A DNA stretch of 64,000 nucleotides. Source: Rhizobium sophoriradicis. GTDB lineage: Bacteria; Pseudomonadota; Alphaproteobacteria; Rhizobiales; Rhizobiaceae. Below the pieces are notes generated by a model. The model saw nothing but the letters and a program-made list of their open reading frames with translations, ran no database searches and was not told the DNA's origin. The translations under genes were made by a program, and so were the position numbers. The stretch covers positions 248,001 to 312,000 of the forward strand of contig NZ_RQIH01000003.1 in the NCBI RefSeq assembly GCF_003939025.1, given 5' to 3'. Within the stretch, counting starts at the first letter, position 1, and each line of letters opens with the position of its first letter. Shown here one piece after another: positions 9,453 through 18,464 of the stretch.

Positions 9453-10685
9453 TCAGTCGGCCGAAGAAATGATTTCGGCGAAACGCTTCTGAGCGTCTTC
9501 CGGCGTCATCGACGGGTTGGCGAAGAATTCGGAGAAGAGGTCTTCCTTCTGCTTCTGGCTGTCGGCCGAAAGCAGCTGATCGGTACCCTGGATCACGTTG
9601 CCCTTCGCCAGGATATCGAGGCCCTTCTTCATGCAATCATTGGCGGCGGCGAGATCGACGTCGCCGCGCACCGGCAACGAGCCCTTCTTCAGGTTGAAGG
9701 CAACCTGAGTCTTGGGATCGAGCAGAGTCTTGGCAAGTACCGCCTGCGCCTTGGACTTTTCCTCATCCTTCAGCAGCGGGAAGTAGAAGGCGTCACCGCC
9801 GGTCGAGATGATCTCGTTGACGCCGAGGCCCGGCAGGCAGGTATAGTCCGTACCGGCCTTCTGGCCGGCGAGTGCGAATTCGCCCTGCGCCCAGTCACCC
9901 ATGATCTGGCCGCCGGCCTTGCCCGTGATGACGAGGTTGGTCGCCTGGTTCCAATCCTGGACATTGCTGCCCTTGGACATGCGGCGGGCATCGTCGGCGG
10001 CCTTGAAGACCTTGGCAATCTCTGGACCGGCTGCAGCTTCGACATCCTTGTCCTTGAAGACCTTGTTGAACGTATCCTTGCCGGCGATCGCGACCATCAG
10101 CACGTCGAAGGCGCCTGCGGCCTGCCACGGCTGACCGCCGACGGCGAGCGGGATGATGCCGGCCTTTTCAAGAGCCGGAGCAGCGGCGACGAACTCGTCC
10201 CAGTTTTTCGGAACTTCGACTCCGGCCTTCTTGAAGGCAGCATTGGAAAGCCACAGCCACTGCCAGGAATGGATGTTGACGGGAGCGCAATAGATCTTGC
10301 CGTCGATGGTGCAGGAGTCGAGCAGGCTCGACGGACGGATGATGTCCTTCCACTTCTCGGCAGTGGCGACATCGGTCAGATCGCGCATCAGGCCGGCCTG
10401 GACGAGCTCCTCGGCCTGGCGGCCGTGGTTAAACTGGGTCGCACCCATCGGGTCGCCGCCGGTGATGCGGCTGATCATGATCGGACGGGCGGTGCCGCCT
10501 GAACCGGCAATGGCGCCGTCGACCCAATGGTTGCCGGTGGCGTCGAATGCCTTGGCCAGCTCGGCGACGGCCGCGGATTCGCCGCCTGACGTCCACCAAT
10601 GCGTGACTTCGAGATCGGTCGCGTTCGCGCTGATCGGAAGCGCGGCGGAAGCGGCAAGCACAGCCGCCATCATACGAATTTTCAT
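9453..10685 (-). CDS. Periplasmic sugar-binding protein of ABC transporter (family 1)
   Basis: 410 residues with a Sec signal peptide (MKIRMMAAVLAASAALPISA, cleavage near residue 22 after ANA). The mature protein starts TDLEVTHWWTSGGESAAV, typical of family 1 extracellular solute-binding proteins for sugars. GGGAGGAG precedes the ATG. It is the first gene of the transporter operon, divergent from the LacI-type regulator. It should capture an oligosaccharide in the periplasm and hand it to the two permeases. Confidence 0.95.
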   Translation of the reverse strand: MKIRMMAAVLAASAALPISANATDLEVTHWWTSGGESAAVAELAKAFDATGNHWVDGAIAGSGGTARPIMISRITGGDPMGATQFNHGRQAEELVQAGLMRDLTDVATAEKWKDIIRPSSLLDSCTIDGKIYCAPVNIHSWQWLWLSNAAFKKAGVEVPKNWDEFVAAAPALEKAGIIPLAVGGQPWQAAGAFDVLMVAIAGKDTFNKVFKDKDVEAAAGPEIAKVFKAADDARRMSKGSNVQDWNQATNLVITGKAGGQIMGDWAQGEFALAGQKAGTDYTCLPGLGVNEIISTGGDAFYFPLLKDEEKSKAQAVLAKTLLDPKTQVAFNLKKGSLPVRGDVDLAAANDCMKKGLDILAKGNVIQGTDQLLSADSQKQKEDLFSEFFANPSMTPEDAQKRFAEIISSAD

Positions 10686-10702
10686 GAGTTCTCCTCCCTC
10701 AC

Positions 10703-10714
10703 TGAAACGTTGCC
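10703..10714. promoter_or_regulatory. Candidate LacI-family operator half-match TGAAACGTTGCC
   Basis: TGAAACGTTGCC centres on the AACGTT palindrome with the central CG step usual in LacI-family operators; the left half is a full match to a TGAAACGTTTCA-like consensus and the right half is degraded. It starts 18 bases upstream of the binding-protein start codon, a position that would block transcription or the early transcript. Assignment to the adjacent regulator is inference. Confidence 0.3.
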
Positions 10715-10867
10715 GGAAAAACTTAGATCAATCGATTTCCACACGCAACTGGCCGCCCCCAAATTTTTTGCCGAATGCCGGAATTGCTACTTCTGGCTGT
10801 TACAGTCTGCGCCGATGCTCTCATCATATCGCCGCATTATTAAGCAATACCGCATATGCACAATCAA

Positions 10868-10888
10868 CTTATATACATGTAATATAAG
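10868..10888. promoter_or_regulatory. 21-bp dyad CTTATAT-N7-ATATAAG
   Basis: CTTATAT (10868-10874) and ATATAAG (10882-10888) are exact inverted repeats around ACATGTA. It lies near the middle of the divergent region. It is AT-rich and does not resemble the CG-centred sites of LacI proteins, so it may be bound by another regulator or form part of a promoter. Confidence 0.4.
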
Positions 10889-11139
10889 GATCAATTCTGG
10901 CATCGAGAGCTACCGCTCGCTTTACCTTCTTCGCTGCTGCGGTAAAACCGGGCACAAATGACAGATTCAACCACCGGGAACAATGCCGCAATGCACATAA
11001 GAAAAAGCCCTCGACATTTCTACTGTATCGTTACAGATTGCGTCCCTCAGGGAGGCGCGATTTTGGCAGGCGACGGGCTTACGGCGCTTGAAAAAGCCTC
11101 TATAAGCGACACCAATTCGCGCGGGGCAGGCCTACAGGC

Positions 11140-12183
11140 ATGGAAAGCAAGGGTAATTTCGAGAAAGCAGCATCGGTGCAGGCGGCACGCGAACGCCCGA
11201 CATTGAAGACGATCGCCTTCATGACCGGACTGGGCGTAACGACGGTGTCGCGCGCGCTGAAGGATGCGCCGGATATCGGCGCCGAAACCAAGGAGCGGGT
11301 GCGCATGGTCGCCCGTCAACTCGGTTACCAGCCGAACAGGGCGGGTGTGCGCCTGCGCACCGGCAAGACCAATGTCATCGCCCTCGTCCTCAGCATCGAC
11401 GAAGAGATCATGGGCTTCTCGAGCCAGATGGTCTTCGGCATCTCGGAGGTCCTGTCCGGCACGCCCTATCATATCGTCGTCACGCCGCATTCCCATAGCA
11501 AGGACCCGATGCTGCCGGTGCGCTATATTCTCGAGACCGGCTCGGCCGACGGTGTCATCATCTCGCGCATCGAGCCGGACGATCCGCGCGTACGGTTGCT
11601 GACCGAGCGCGGCATGCCCTTCGCCACGCATGGGCGCACCGATGCGGGTCTCACGCACCCCTTCCACGACTTCGACAACGAAGCCTTCGCCCATCAGGCC
11701 GTCGAAAAGCTCGTCCAGCGCGGCCGCCGGCGCATCGCCCTGCTCCAGCCGCCGAGCAAGCTCACTTATTACGCCCATATCCGCATCGGCTTCCAGACCG
11801 GTTTGCACGAGTACGGCGCGGAGGAAGTGCCGCTGCGCATCAACACCGATGCGCCGCTCGCCGACATTCGCGACGTCGTCGAGGTGATGATGCGTTCGGC
11901 GAACGCGCCTGACGGCATCGTCTGTTCCGCCGGCAGCGCGGCGATTGCCGTCAATGCCGGCATCGAGGCCGCCGGCAAGGCGCTGGGGCGCGATCTCGAC
12001 ATGGTTTCAAAGCAGTCGGTGCCGATCCTGAACTGGATCCGTCCCGAGATCATCACCGCCCAGGAGGACGTGCGCCAAGCCGGCCGCGAAATGGCCAAAG
12101 CCGTCATCGCCCGCATCGACGGCGTCGAGCCGGAACTGCTGCAGAGCATCAGCCAGCCCGTCTGGCCGGAGAGCAGCCGGTAG
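11140..12183 (+). CDS. LacI-family transcriptional regulator of the sugar operon
   Basis: 347 residues. The helix-turn-helix [20 protein letters not shown] is at residues 21-40, followed by the hinge ([12 protein letters not shown]) and a periplasmic-binding-protein-like effector domain. The N-terminus strongly resembles the AglR-type regulators of rhizobial alpha-glucoside loci as I remember them, but the enzymes here are GH2 and GH43, so the inducer is probably different. The ribosome site before the ATG is weak. It diverges from the transporter operon and most likely represses it until the sugar is present. Confidence 0.9.
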   Translation: MESKGNFEKAASVQAARERPTLKTIAFMTGLGVTTVSRALKDAPDIGAETKERVRMVARQLGYQPNRAGVRLRTGKTNVIALVLSIDEEIMGFSSQMVFGISEVLSGTPYHIVVTPHSHSKDPMLPVRYILETGSADGVIISRIEPDDPRVRLLTERGMPFATHGRTDAGLTHPFHDFDNEAFAHQAVEKLVQRGRRRIALLQPPSKLTYYAHIRIGFQTGLHEYGAEEVPLRINTDAPLADIRDVVEVMMRSANAPDGIVCSAGSAAIAVNAGIEAAGKALGRDLDMVSKQSVPILNWIRPEIITAQEDVRQAGREMAKAVIARIDGVEPELLQSISQPVWPESSR

Positions 12184-12376
12184 GCGGGACGGTGGGGTGA
12201 GATGCGCAGCGTTGCTCCTTGCATACATCGAACGCAAGCACGCCGGCCTCGAACATTGGTCGGCACCGATCTCCTGACGAAAAACGAGCCCTACCCTCGA
12301 ATTCGCCAGCAGCCATCGGCTCGAAAAAAGCCAAGATTGCCCGCCATCTCAAGCCCAGCCACGGGGATTCGACATA

Positions 12377-12991
12377 ATGCAAGAGAGCGGCGTGCCCTAT
12401 TTCAGCCAATGGGAAACACCCGGCATGACGCTGCCGGTGCTTGCCGAGGGATGGCAAGCTCTGCTCAGCGATCCGCTCTGGCGCCAATCCGGAGCCGGCA
12501 CGGTTGAGGAATATGCGCGCTGGGCGGTTAATGTCTGCGGCATGGCCTGTCTGAAGATGATCCTCGCCGCCCGTGGCGAAATCCATCCGACGCTCGAGCT
12601 TGCCCGCGTCTGCACCGCCTATGGCGGTTATGTCGTCAACGAGATCGATGCCTCGATCAAGGGACTGATCTATGCGCCCTTCGTGAGCTTCGCAGCCGAG
12701 CATTTCGGGCTCGGCGCCGAGACGATGACCGGCGTCGAGACATCGGCCATTCCTGACCTTCTGTCGAAGCGCCGGTTCTTCATCGCTTCGGTGCATTCGG
12801 CCATTCGCTGGCCGCAGCGCAAACCGCCGTCGAAGGGCGGACATCTGGTGCTGGTGACGGCAGCCTCGCAGCAAACGATCCGCTTCCACAATCCATCCGG
12901 CCATGACAAGGCGAGCCAGGCCGACGTGACGCTGCCGCTTGCCGTCTTCGACCGCTTCTTCGCCAATCGCGGCATATCGGTCGACGCCTGA
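12377..12991 (+). CDS. C39-like (papain-fold) peptidase family protein
   Basis: 204-residue protein of the peptidase C39-like fold. NVCGMACLK puts a Cys at 54 (with a second at 58), GGHLVLV gives His156 and HNPSG gives Asn172, matching the Cys-His-Asn order of papain-like enzymes. There is no signal peptide or membrane segment. It sits 33 bases before a D-Ala-D-Ala ligase gene on the same strand, so the two are likely one unit. The substrate is unknown; a peptidoglycan peptide or D-amino-acid peptide is only a guess from the neighbour. Confidence 0.7.
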   Translation: MQESGVPYFSQWETPGMTLPVLAEGWQALLSDPLWRQSGAGTVEEYARWAVNVCGMACLKMILAARGEIHPTLELARVCTAYGGYVVNEIDASIKGLIYAPFVSFAAEHFGLGAETMTGVETSAIPDLLSKRRFFIASVHSAIRWPQRKPPSKGGHLVLVTAASQQTIRFHNPSGHDKASQADVTLPLAVFDRFFANRGISVDA

Positions 12992-13024
12992 CCCTTTCAA
13001 CACCTGATCCTTCCGGAGGCTTGC

Positions 13025-14101
13025 ATGAACCCTTCCCCCAACAGGCTGCGCATCGCCGTGCTTTTCGGCGGCCGCTCGGCCGAGCACGAGGTTTCCATCC
13101 TTTCGGCAACCAACGTCATGGGTGCGCTCAAGCCCGAAAAGTATGACGCCTTTCCGATTTTCATCACTCGCGAGGGTCGGTGGCTCACGAGCGCCTTCGT
13201 GGACGGCGCCTTGGCGACACCATCATCGGGCACGGAAATCTGCCTCGTGCCGGGCGGCTGCGGCCGGGTGATGGCGATCCCCGCGAATGGCGCACCGCAT
13301 GAGTTGGCGACGATCGACATGCTGTTTCCCGTGCTGCACGGCTTGCATGGCGAAGACGGGTCGGTACAGGGTGTGGCGCAGGTGGCGCGTGTGCCGCTGG
13401 CAGGTTGCGGCATCCTTGGTTCGGCCGCAGCGCTCGATAAAGAGATCGCCAAGCGGCTGCTCAGGGCGGCCGGCCTGCCGGTCGCCCGCGCCGTAACGAT
13501 CCATGAAGGGACGAGCCCGTCACTCGCAGCGCTCGAAGGCGAACTCGGCCTGCCGCTGTTCATCAAACCGGCGCGCCAGGGATCGTCGGTCGGCGTCGCC
13601 AAGGTCCATGCCAGCCAGGAATTCGCAGGCGCTCTTGCCGAAGCCTTCCGCCACGATCGCACCCTGCTTGCCGAGGAATTTATTGTCGGCCGCGAGATCG
13701 AATTCAGCGTGCTGGAGGATGCGGCTGGAAAGCTTTTCGTTTCACGCCCCGGCGAGATCGTCCCGGCGGAAAGCCACGGCTTCTACAGTTACGACGCGAA
13801 ATACATCGACGAGACAGGCGCTGCGCTGAAGGTGCCGGCCGAGCTGCCGCCCGAGGTCGAGGCCGCGATGCGCGACGCGGCGGCAGAAGCCTTCCGGGCC
13901 GTTGGCTGCGACGGCATGGCACGCGTCGATTTCTTCCTGACCCCCGACATGCGCTTCGTCATCAATGAGCTCAACACCATCCCCGGCTTTACCGATATCA
14001 GCATGTATTCCAAGGCGATGGCGGCAAGCGGCGTCAGCTATGCCGAAGTCATCGACCGGCTGGTGGAGCATGGCATGGCGCGCGCAGGCCGGACTGCCTG
14101 A
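13025..14101 (+). CDS. ddl: D-alanine--D-alanine ligase
   Basis: 358-residue ATP-grasp ligase that joins two D-Ala for peptidoglycan precursors in the cytoplasm. Seen are GGRSAEHEVS at 15-24, the LPLFIKPARQGSSVGVAKV ATP-binding region, the FYSYDAKY loop that favours D-Ala over D-lactate, and INELNTIPGFT with metal ligands near the C-terminus. GGAGG lies 6 bases before the ATG. It is not in a mur/fts cluster, so it is probably the second, stand-alone ddl copy of the chromosome. It follows the C39-fold gene. Confidence 0.93.
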   Translation: MNPSPNRLRIAVLFGGRSAEHEVSILSATNVMGALKPEKYDAFPIFITREGRWLTSAFVDGALATPSSGTEICLVPGGCGRVMAIPANGAPHELATIDMLFPVLHGLHGEDGSVQGVAQVARVPLAGCGILGSAAALDKEIAKRLLRAAGLPVARAVTIHEGTSPSLAALEGELGLPLFIKPARQGSSVGVAKVHASQEFAGALAEAFRHDRTLLAEEFIVGREIEFSVLEDAAGKLFVSRPGEIVPAESHGFYSYDAKYIDETGAALKVPAELPPEVEAAMRDAAAEAFRAVGCDGMARVDFFLTPDMRFVINELNTIPGFTDISMYSKAMAASGVSYAEVIDRLVEHGMARAGRTA

Positions 14102-14136
14102 GGCAATGTCGGAAAAGGATATCGGCGAGGTAAACC

Positions 14137-14754
14137 TCACTGTCTGCGAAAGACACACCATTGAAAGGACTGACGCCCGCCGCGGGGTGTCGTGTGCTCC
14201 TGGCGCCAGTCGCGTTCGAGCGCGAAGGCGGGGGAAAACTCGGTCGCAAGCACTGCCGCGTCGTAACGCTCCACTGGCAAGCCACTGCACCGCTCCGGCC
14301 CGTCCGGCGCGAAGGTCGCGATGATCATGATGCTTCCCGGTGCCGTAGCGGTTTCGAGCGCATGGCGATAGGCCAGCCGCTGCCCGGGATCGGTGAGGAA
14401 GTGAAAAACGGCCCGGTCGTGCCACACATCGTACCGGCGGTCAGGTCTCCATACGGTGACGTCGGCAACCAACCAGGTGATTCGAACAGACTCGCCCCCG
14501 AGCCGCGCCTTGGCGACGTCTAGCGCCGGCGCGGCGATATCGAGCACGGTGAGATCGGGCCAGCCGCGCTCGACGAGACGGTCGACAAGGCTCGATGCGC
14601 CGCCGCCCACATCGATCAGCGAAGCCGTGGCCGGCAGTTGCAGCTCATCGAGCACATGTAACGAAGGACCCGGCGTCGGCTGATACCAGCTGACGCTGTC
14701 GGCCGCTTTCGTGCGATAGACCTCATCCCAGTGTTCGCGCTTCGCGTCCGCCAT
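14137..14754 (-). CDS. Class I SAM-dependent methyltransferase
   Basis: 205 residues. LIDVGGGASSLVDRLVERG is the SAM-binding glycine motif I (about residues 40-58), followed by LTVLDIAAPAL (motif II acidic residue) and VWHDRAVFHFL (post-I region). The N-terminus REHWDEVYRTKAADSVSWYQ is shared by many small cytosolic methyltransferases related to thiopurine/tellurite-type enzymes. The substrate is unknown. It converges on the ddl gene 35 bases away. Confidence 0.82.
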   Translation of the reverse strand: MADAKREHWDEVYRTKAADSVSWYQPTPGPSLHVLDELQLPATASLIDVGGGASSLVDRLVERGWPDLTVLDIAAPALDVAKARLGGESVRITWLVADVTVWRPDRRYDVWHDRAVFHFLTDPGQRLAYRHALETATAPGSIMIIATFAPDGPERCSGLPVERYDAAVLATEFSPAFALERDWRQEHTTPRGGRQSFQWCVFRRQ

Positions 14755-14846
14755 CCGGCACCCCAGCTCTTGCAGAGCCCGATCCTACCTAACAAGATGT
14801 AAGCATTGAGACGTCCGTCAACCGCGTTACGCCTGCGGGCATGATC

Positions 14847-15356
14847 TCACGAAGCCGAGTGACGATAGACGAGATCGGCAGGATCTGTCCGGGGCGCCGT
14901 GGGGTCGAGACGTGCCCGCAGCCGTTCGGCAACGGCAACGGATGCGGCATTGCCGGGAGCAATATAGCTGACGAGCGATGAAAGCTTTAGCGCCGAAAAG
15001 GCCCAGTCCCGCAGCGCCAGGGCTGCCTCGGTCGCATAACCGCGGCCCTCATGCCCATCATAGACGAACCACCCCAACTCCTTCTCAGGAAAGAGCGGCC
15101 CATGATTGATCCCCACCTGGCCGACGCATTCGCCATTCTCCGCCAGCTCGATCATCAGAGCTCCATGCCCGAAAAGCTGCCAGAGCGCCACGTCGTGGCA
15201 GAACATCCCCCACGCCGCCCGCAGATCGAATGGTCCGCCCATCCCGGCGGACCGCGGCGAAGCCATCAGCGCCGCATAGGCTTCGAAATCGTCGATCTCA
15301 GGCTTGCGGAGAATCAGCCGCTCGGTTCGGAGAGTGATGGCGCCGGTTCCGGGCAT
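14847..15356 (-). CDS. GNAT family N-acetyltransferase (RimJ-like)
   Basis: 169 residues starting MPGTGAITLRTERLILRKPE, the usual opening of the RimJ/RimL subgroup, with ELGWFVYDGHEGRGYATEAA as the acetyl-CoA pyrophosphate loop (R/Q-x-x-G-x-G/A type: GRGYAT). It probably acetylates an amine or a protein N-terminus in the cytoplasm. It lies 15 bases after another GNAT gene in the same direction, so the two are likely co-transcribed. Confidence 0.85.
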   Translation of the reverse strand: MPGTGAITLRTERLILRKPEIDDFEAYAALMASPRSAGMGGPFDLRAAWGMFCHDVALWQLFGHGALMIELAENGECVGQVGINHGPLFPEKELGWFVYDGHEGRGYATEAALALRDWAFSALKLSSLVSYIAPGNAASVAVAERLRARLDPTAPRTDPADLVYRHSAS

Positions 15357-15371
15357 GTCATCGCCTTTCTG

Positions 15372-15872
15372 CTAGCTTTCGAACGCCGGAGCGAACCGAA
15401 GCGTGCCACTCGGCGCCGGCCCGCGGAGGACAATGTGCTGCACGAACCGCGTATCGAGATCGTGATAGCTGAGTCTTCCGTCGCTGCTGAAGCCCGCGCT
15501 GCGATAGACCTCGGGATTGCCGATCAGCGCGCATCCGCTGGCTCCCATCTCCTCCAACAATGCGAGTCCCTTTGCGATCAGCGCCTTGCCGATACCCTGC
15601 CGCTGCTTCTCCGGCCTGACCGATATCGGACCCAATCCGAACCAGCCGTCATGCACGCCGTTGATCGTCACCGGCGAAAACGCAACATGCCCCAGCATCT
15701 CGCCGTCCTCATGGGCGATCAATGATATCGTCAGGTCGCCGCTCGCGCGAAGCCTCCGGATGATCTCCGCCTCCGTACCGTCGCTGTAAGGCATAGGCGC
15801 GAAGGCGATCGACGTCAGATCATGGATCGCGTCGATATCCGCCGGCGTCTCGTATCGGATTAGCATCTCCAT
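15372..15872 (-). CDS. GNAT family N-acetyltransferase
   Basis: 166 residues from the ATG at 15872 (MEMLIRYETPADIDAIHDLT), chosen because GAGG lies 6 bases upstream; a longer frame to 15959 adds an unrelated-looking extension. The core ISVRPEKQRQGIGKALIAKG is a clear acetyl-CoA motif A. This YhbS-like subgroup often carries an EEMGASGCALIGNPEVYRSAG segment, seen here. The substrate is unknown. Confidence 0.88.
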   Translation of the reverse strand: MEMLIRYETPADIDAIHDLTSIAFAPMPYSDGTEAEIIRRLRASGDLTISLIAHEDGEMLGHVAFSPVTINGVHDGWFGLGPISVRPEKQRQGIGKALIAKGLALLEEMGASGCALIGNPEVYRSAGFSSDGRLSYHDLDTRFVQHIVLRGPAPSGTLRFAPAFES

Positions 15873-15960
15873 CCATTTCCTCGGGTGCACCAGATTAAGT
15901 CCTACACTTTTCCTCGCTTGCGCGCTGTTTTGCACCGGCGCAGTGGTACGCATAACCACG

Positions 15961-15987
15961 AAAAAGCCCGGCGCGGTGGCCGGGCTT
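15961..15987 (-). terminator. Intrinsic terminator of gnd
   Basis: Read on the minus strand, AAGCCCGGC, a 6-base loop and GCCGGGCTT are followed directly by TTT (GGGCTTTTTCG). It begins about 23 bases beyond the gnd stop codon. A GC-rich 9-bp stem plus a U-run is a standard Rho-independent terminator. Confidence 0.85.
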
Positions 15988-16009
15988 CTCGATCTCTTTC
16001 CAGAAAACC

Positions 16010-17440
16010 TCAGAAGGTCGCCGCGCCGCTGCCCCAGGGGCCGTGGTGGAAATCCTTACCATCCAGGCGGTCGAAACCATGGGCGCCGAAGAAATCGCGC
16101 TGGGCCTGGATGAGGTTGGCTGTACCCCTGCCCTGACGGTAGGCGTCGAAATAGGTGAGTGCCGAGGTCAGCGCCGGCACTGGCAGGCCGGCCGAGATGG
16201 CGGCAGCGACGACGCGACGCAGCGCCGGGATCGATTCCTTGACCATCTCCGAGAAGGCTGGCGTGACGATCAGGTTCGCAGCGTCGGGAGCCTTGGTGAA
16301 TGCCGAGGTGATCTCATCAAGAAACTGCGAGCGAATGATGCAGCCGGCACGCCAGATCCTAGCAATCGTCGGCATCGGCAACGACCAGTTGAACTCGCGC
16401 GAGGCTTCCGCCATCACGGCAAAACCCTGGGCGTAGGCGCCGATCTTGGCGGCAAAGAGCGCCAGTTCCAGATCCTTGTTGAGCTCGGGACCGTAGGCAA
16501 TCGGGAAAGAAGCGGCCTGCGTGCCGAAAATCTTTTCGGCGGCTTCGCGCTGCGATTTCATCGAGGAAAGGCTGCGGGCGGCAACCGCGGCTTCGATCGC
16601 CGTTGCCGGAATGCCCATGTTCTGCGCCTCGATCGCCGACCATTTGCCGGTGCCCTTCTGGCCGGCCTTGTCGAGGATCATGTCGACCATCGGGCCGCCG
16701 GAAACCGGATCGGTCGCCGCCAGCACCTTCTCGGAAATCTCGATCAGGTAGGAGTTCAGCCGGCCCTTGTTCCATTCGCCGAAGATGCCGGAGATTTCGG
16801 AGGCAGTCTTGCCGAGGCCGTCGCGCAGAATGCCGTAGATTTCAGCGATCATCTGCATGTCGGCATATTCGATGCCGTTATGAATGGTCTTGACGAAATG
16901 GCCGGCGCCGTCATTGCCGAGCCAGGCGACGCAGGGCTCGTCATTGTAGCGGGCGGCAATCGAGGTCAGCACCTTTTCGACGCGCTTCCAGGACTCTTCG
17001 GTGCCGCCGACCATGATCGACGGACCGTGGCGCGCACCTTCCTCGCCGCCGGAAACGCCCATGCCGATAAAGGTGAGATCGGTATCCTTAAGACGGTCGA
17101 AGCGGGCGACGGTGTCGCGGAAATTGGCGTTGCCGGCATCGATCATGATATCGCCCTTGGACAGATGCGGGCGCAGCGCCTCCATCTGCTGGTCGACGGC
17201 GTCACCCGCCTTGATCATAATGATGATCGGCCGCGGCGGCCGGATCGCATCGACGAACTCTTCGATGGTCCTGCAGGGAATGATCTGCTTTTTCAGATCG
17301 CCGGCGCTTTCGTAGAATTCGTCGGTTTTCTCAGGCGTGCGGTTGAACACCGCAATCTTATTGCCTTTCTCCGCGATGTTGAGCGCCAGGTTGGAGCCCA
17401 TGACCGCAAGGCCGATCAGTCCGATTTCTGCCTTTTCCAC
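16010..17440 (-). CDS. gnd: 6-phosphogluconate dehydrogenase (decarboxylating)
   Basis: 476 residues. It oxidatively decarboxylates 6-phosphogluconate to ribulose 5-phosphate with NADP, in the pentose phosphate pathway. IGLIGLAVMGSNLALNIAEK is the NADP fold, GVSGGEEGARHGPSIMVGG the substrate-binding signature, and GAGHFVKTIHNGIEY carries the catalytic Lys. The GTG at 17440 is chosen: GGAGG lies 6 bases upstream and the length then equals the usual family size, whereas the ATG at 17509 adds 23 residues. Monocistronic, with its own terminator. Confidence 0.96.
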   Translation of the reverse strand: MEKAEIGLIGLAVMGSNLALNIAEKGNKIAVFNRTPEKTDEFYESAGDLKKQIIPCRTIEEFVDAIRPPRPIIIMIKAGDAVDQQMEALRPHLSKGDIMIDAGNANFRDTVARFDRLKDTDLTFIGMGVSGGEEGARHGPSIMVGGTEESWKRVEKVLTSIAARYNDEPCVAWLGNDGAGHFVKTIHNGIEYADMQMIAEIYGILRDGLGKTASEISGIFGEWNKGRLNSYLIEISEKVLAATDPVSGGPMVDMILDKAGQKGTGKWSAIEAQNMGIPATAIEAAVAARSLSSMKSQREAAEKIFGTQAASFPIAYGPELNKDLELALFAAKIGAYAQGFAVMAEASREFNWSLPMPTIARIWRAGCIIRSQFLDEITSAFTKAPDAANLIVTPAFSEMVKESIPALRRVVAAAISAGLPVPALTSALTYFDAYRQGRGTANLIQAQRDFFGAHGFDRLDGKDFHHGPWGSGAATF

Positions 17441-17700
17441 GACAAACCTCCGATGTGTCATTTGGACCGGTGTTGTGGCACTGTCTCGCTCAAACGGCAA
17501 GTCTGCCAAGGGTCTAATCGGTTCGCAAAAGCCAATGAAATGAAGCTTTCAATACCGGCTTGTCCGACAACCCGCCTCTGATCGGCCAGCAGCAATGTGG
17601 TGTGACCTGCCCTTAGCGCATCTCTAATGCCCTGTCTCGTGTTATCATGGGTCGGGTGGGTTGTTACTCTCGCTCGATCAAGATCAAGGATCTGCAAGCC

Positions 17701-18099
17701 ATGTCGACAATGCCTGCAAAAATCATCCACCAATCGATCGAGCGTGACTGGCGCGACGTCTATGAGTTCGCCGGCAAGCCGGAGAATATGCCGCTCTGGG
17801 CCTCCGGCCTCGCAAGCGGCCTTGAGCCAAATGGCGCCGACTGGATCGCCCATGGGGCTCTCGGCACTGTCAAGGTGAGCTTCGTGCCCGCCAATGAATT
17901 CGGCGTGATCGACCATACGGTGACGATCGAATCCGGTCTCAGGGTCTATAATGCATTGCGCATCGTGCCGAACGGCGATGGTTGCGAGATCATGTTTACG
18001 CTGCTGCGTCTGCCCGGCATGACCGACGCGCAGTTTTCCGCCGACGCCGCCCATGTCGAGAAGGACCTCGCCATGCTGAAAGCCCTGATGGAGAGATAA
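17701..18099 (+). CDS. SRPBCC (START/polyketide cyclase-like) family protein
   Basis: 132 residues from MSTMPAKIIHQSIERDW. The pattern SIERDWRDVYEFAGKPENMPLWASG is the N-terminal helix-grip opening of SRPBCC ligand-binding proteins, and AHVEKDLAMLKALMER is the long C-terminal helix. The ligand is unknown. It ends directly against the start of the VOC gene (stop TAA then ATG), so the two are coupled. The gene is on the plus strand, between gnd and the PAS-domain gene. Confidence 0.75.
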   Translation: MSTMPAKIIHQSIERDWRDVYEFAGKPENMPLWASGLASGLEPNGADWIAHGALGTVKVSFVPANEFGVIDHTVTIESGLRVYNALRIVPNGDGCEIMFTLLRLPGMTDAQFSADAAHVEKDLAMLKALMER

Positions 18100-18459
18100 A
18101 TGGCCGATAAGTCAGAAAACCACGACCGCCGCATCGATTATGTCGAGTTCAACGTCGCCGACATTGCCGCCGCCAAAGCCTTTTACGGCTCGGCCTTCGG
18201 CTGGCGTTTCACCGATTACGGTCCGAACTACTGCGAATTCGACGATGGCCGTCTCAAGGGCGGCTTCACCGATTTTGGACCCGTCCGGCCGGGCGGTCCG
18301 CTTGTTGTCGTCTACGCCAATGATCTGGAGGAGGTGCTGACGTCGGTCGAAAGAGCCGGCGGCACGATCTGCCGGCCGATCACGGATTTTCCCGGCGGCC
18401 GCCGCTTCCATTTCCTTGATAGAGACGGTTATGAGCTCGCCGTCTGGGCGACTGCCTGA
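18100..18459 (+). CDS. VOC (glyoxalase/bleomycin-resistance fold) family protein
   Basis: 119 residues of one vicinal-oxygen-chelate repeat pair: IDYVEFNVADIAAAKAFYGS opens the fold and RFHFLDRDGYELAVWA closes it with the last likely metal ligand Glu. Such small proteins may bind divalent metal and act on small molecules or bind antibiotics. The start codon directly follows the stop of the SRPBCC gene. It converges with the PAS gene, leaving 5 bases between stops. Confidence 0.85.
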   Translation: MADKSENHDRRIDYVEFNVADIAAAKAFYGSAFGWRFTDYGPNYCEFDDGRLKGGFTDFGPVRPGGPLVVVYANDLEEVLTSVERAGGTICRPITDFPGGRRFHFLDRDGYELAVWATA

Positions 18460-18464
18460 TCTGA

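Larger units (their letters stand above)
10686..11139. promoter_or_regulatory. Divergent promoter region of the sugar operon and lacI-type gene
   Basis: 454 bases without a gene between the binding-protein gene and the regulator. The central part (about 10790-10960) is distinctly AT-rich compared with the flanks. It holds the two candidate operators listed separately (10703-10714 and 10868-10888). No confident -35/-10 pair could be assigned by eye. Confidence 0.6.

Noticed and set aside
16043..17581. 512-residue plus-strand open frame
   Set aside because: Antisense to gnd, which has a full catalytic motif set, a good start and a terminator.
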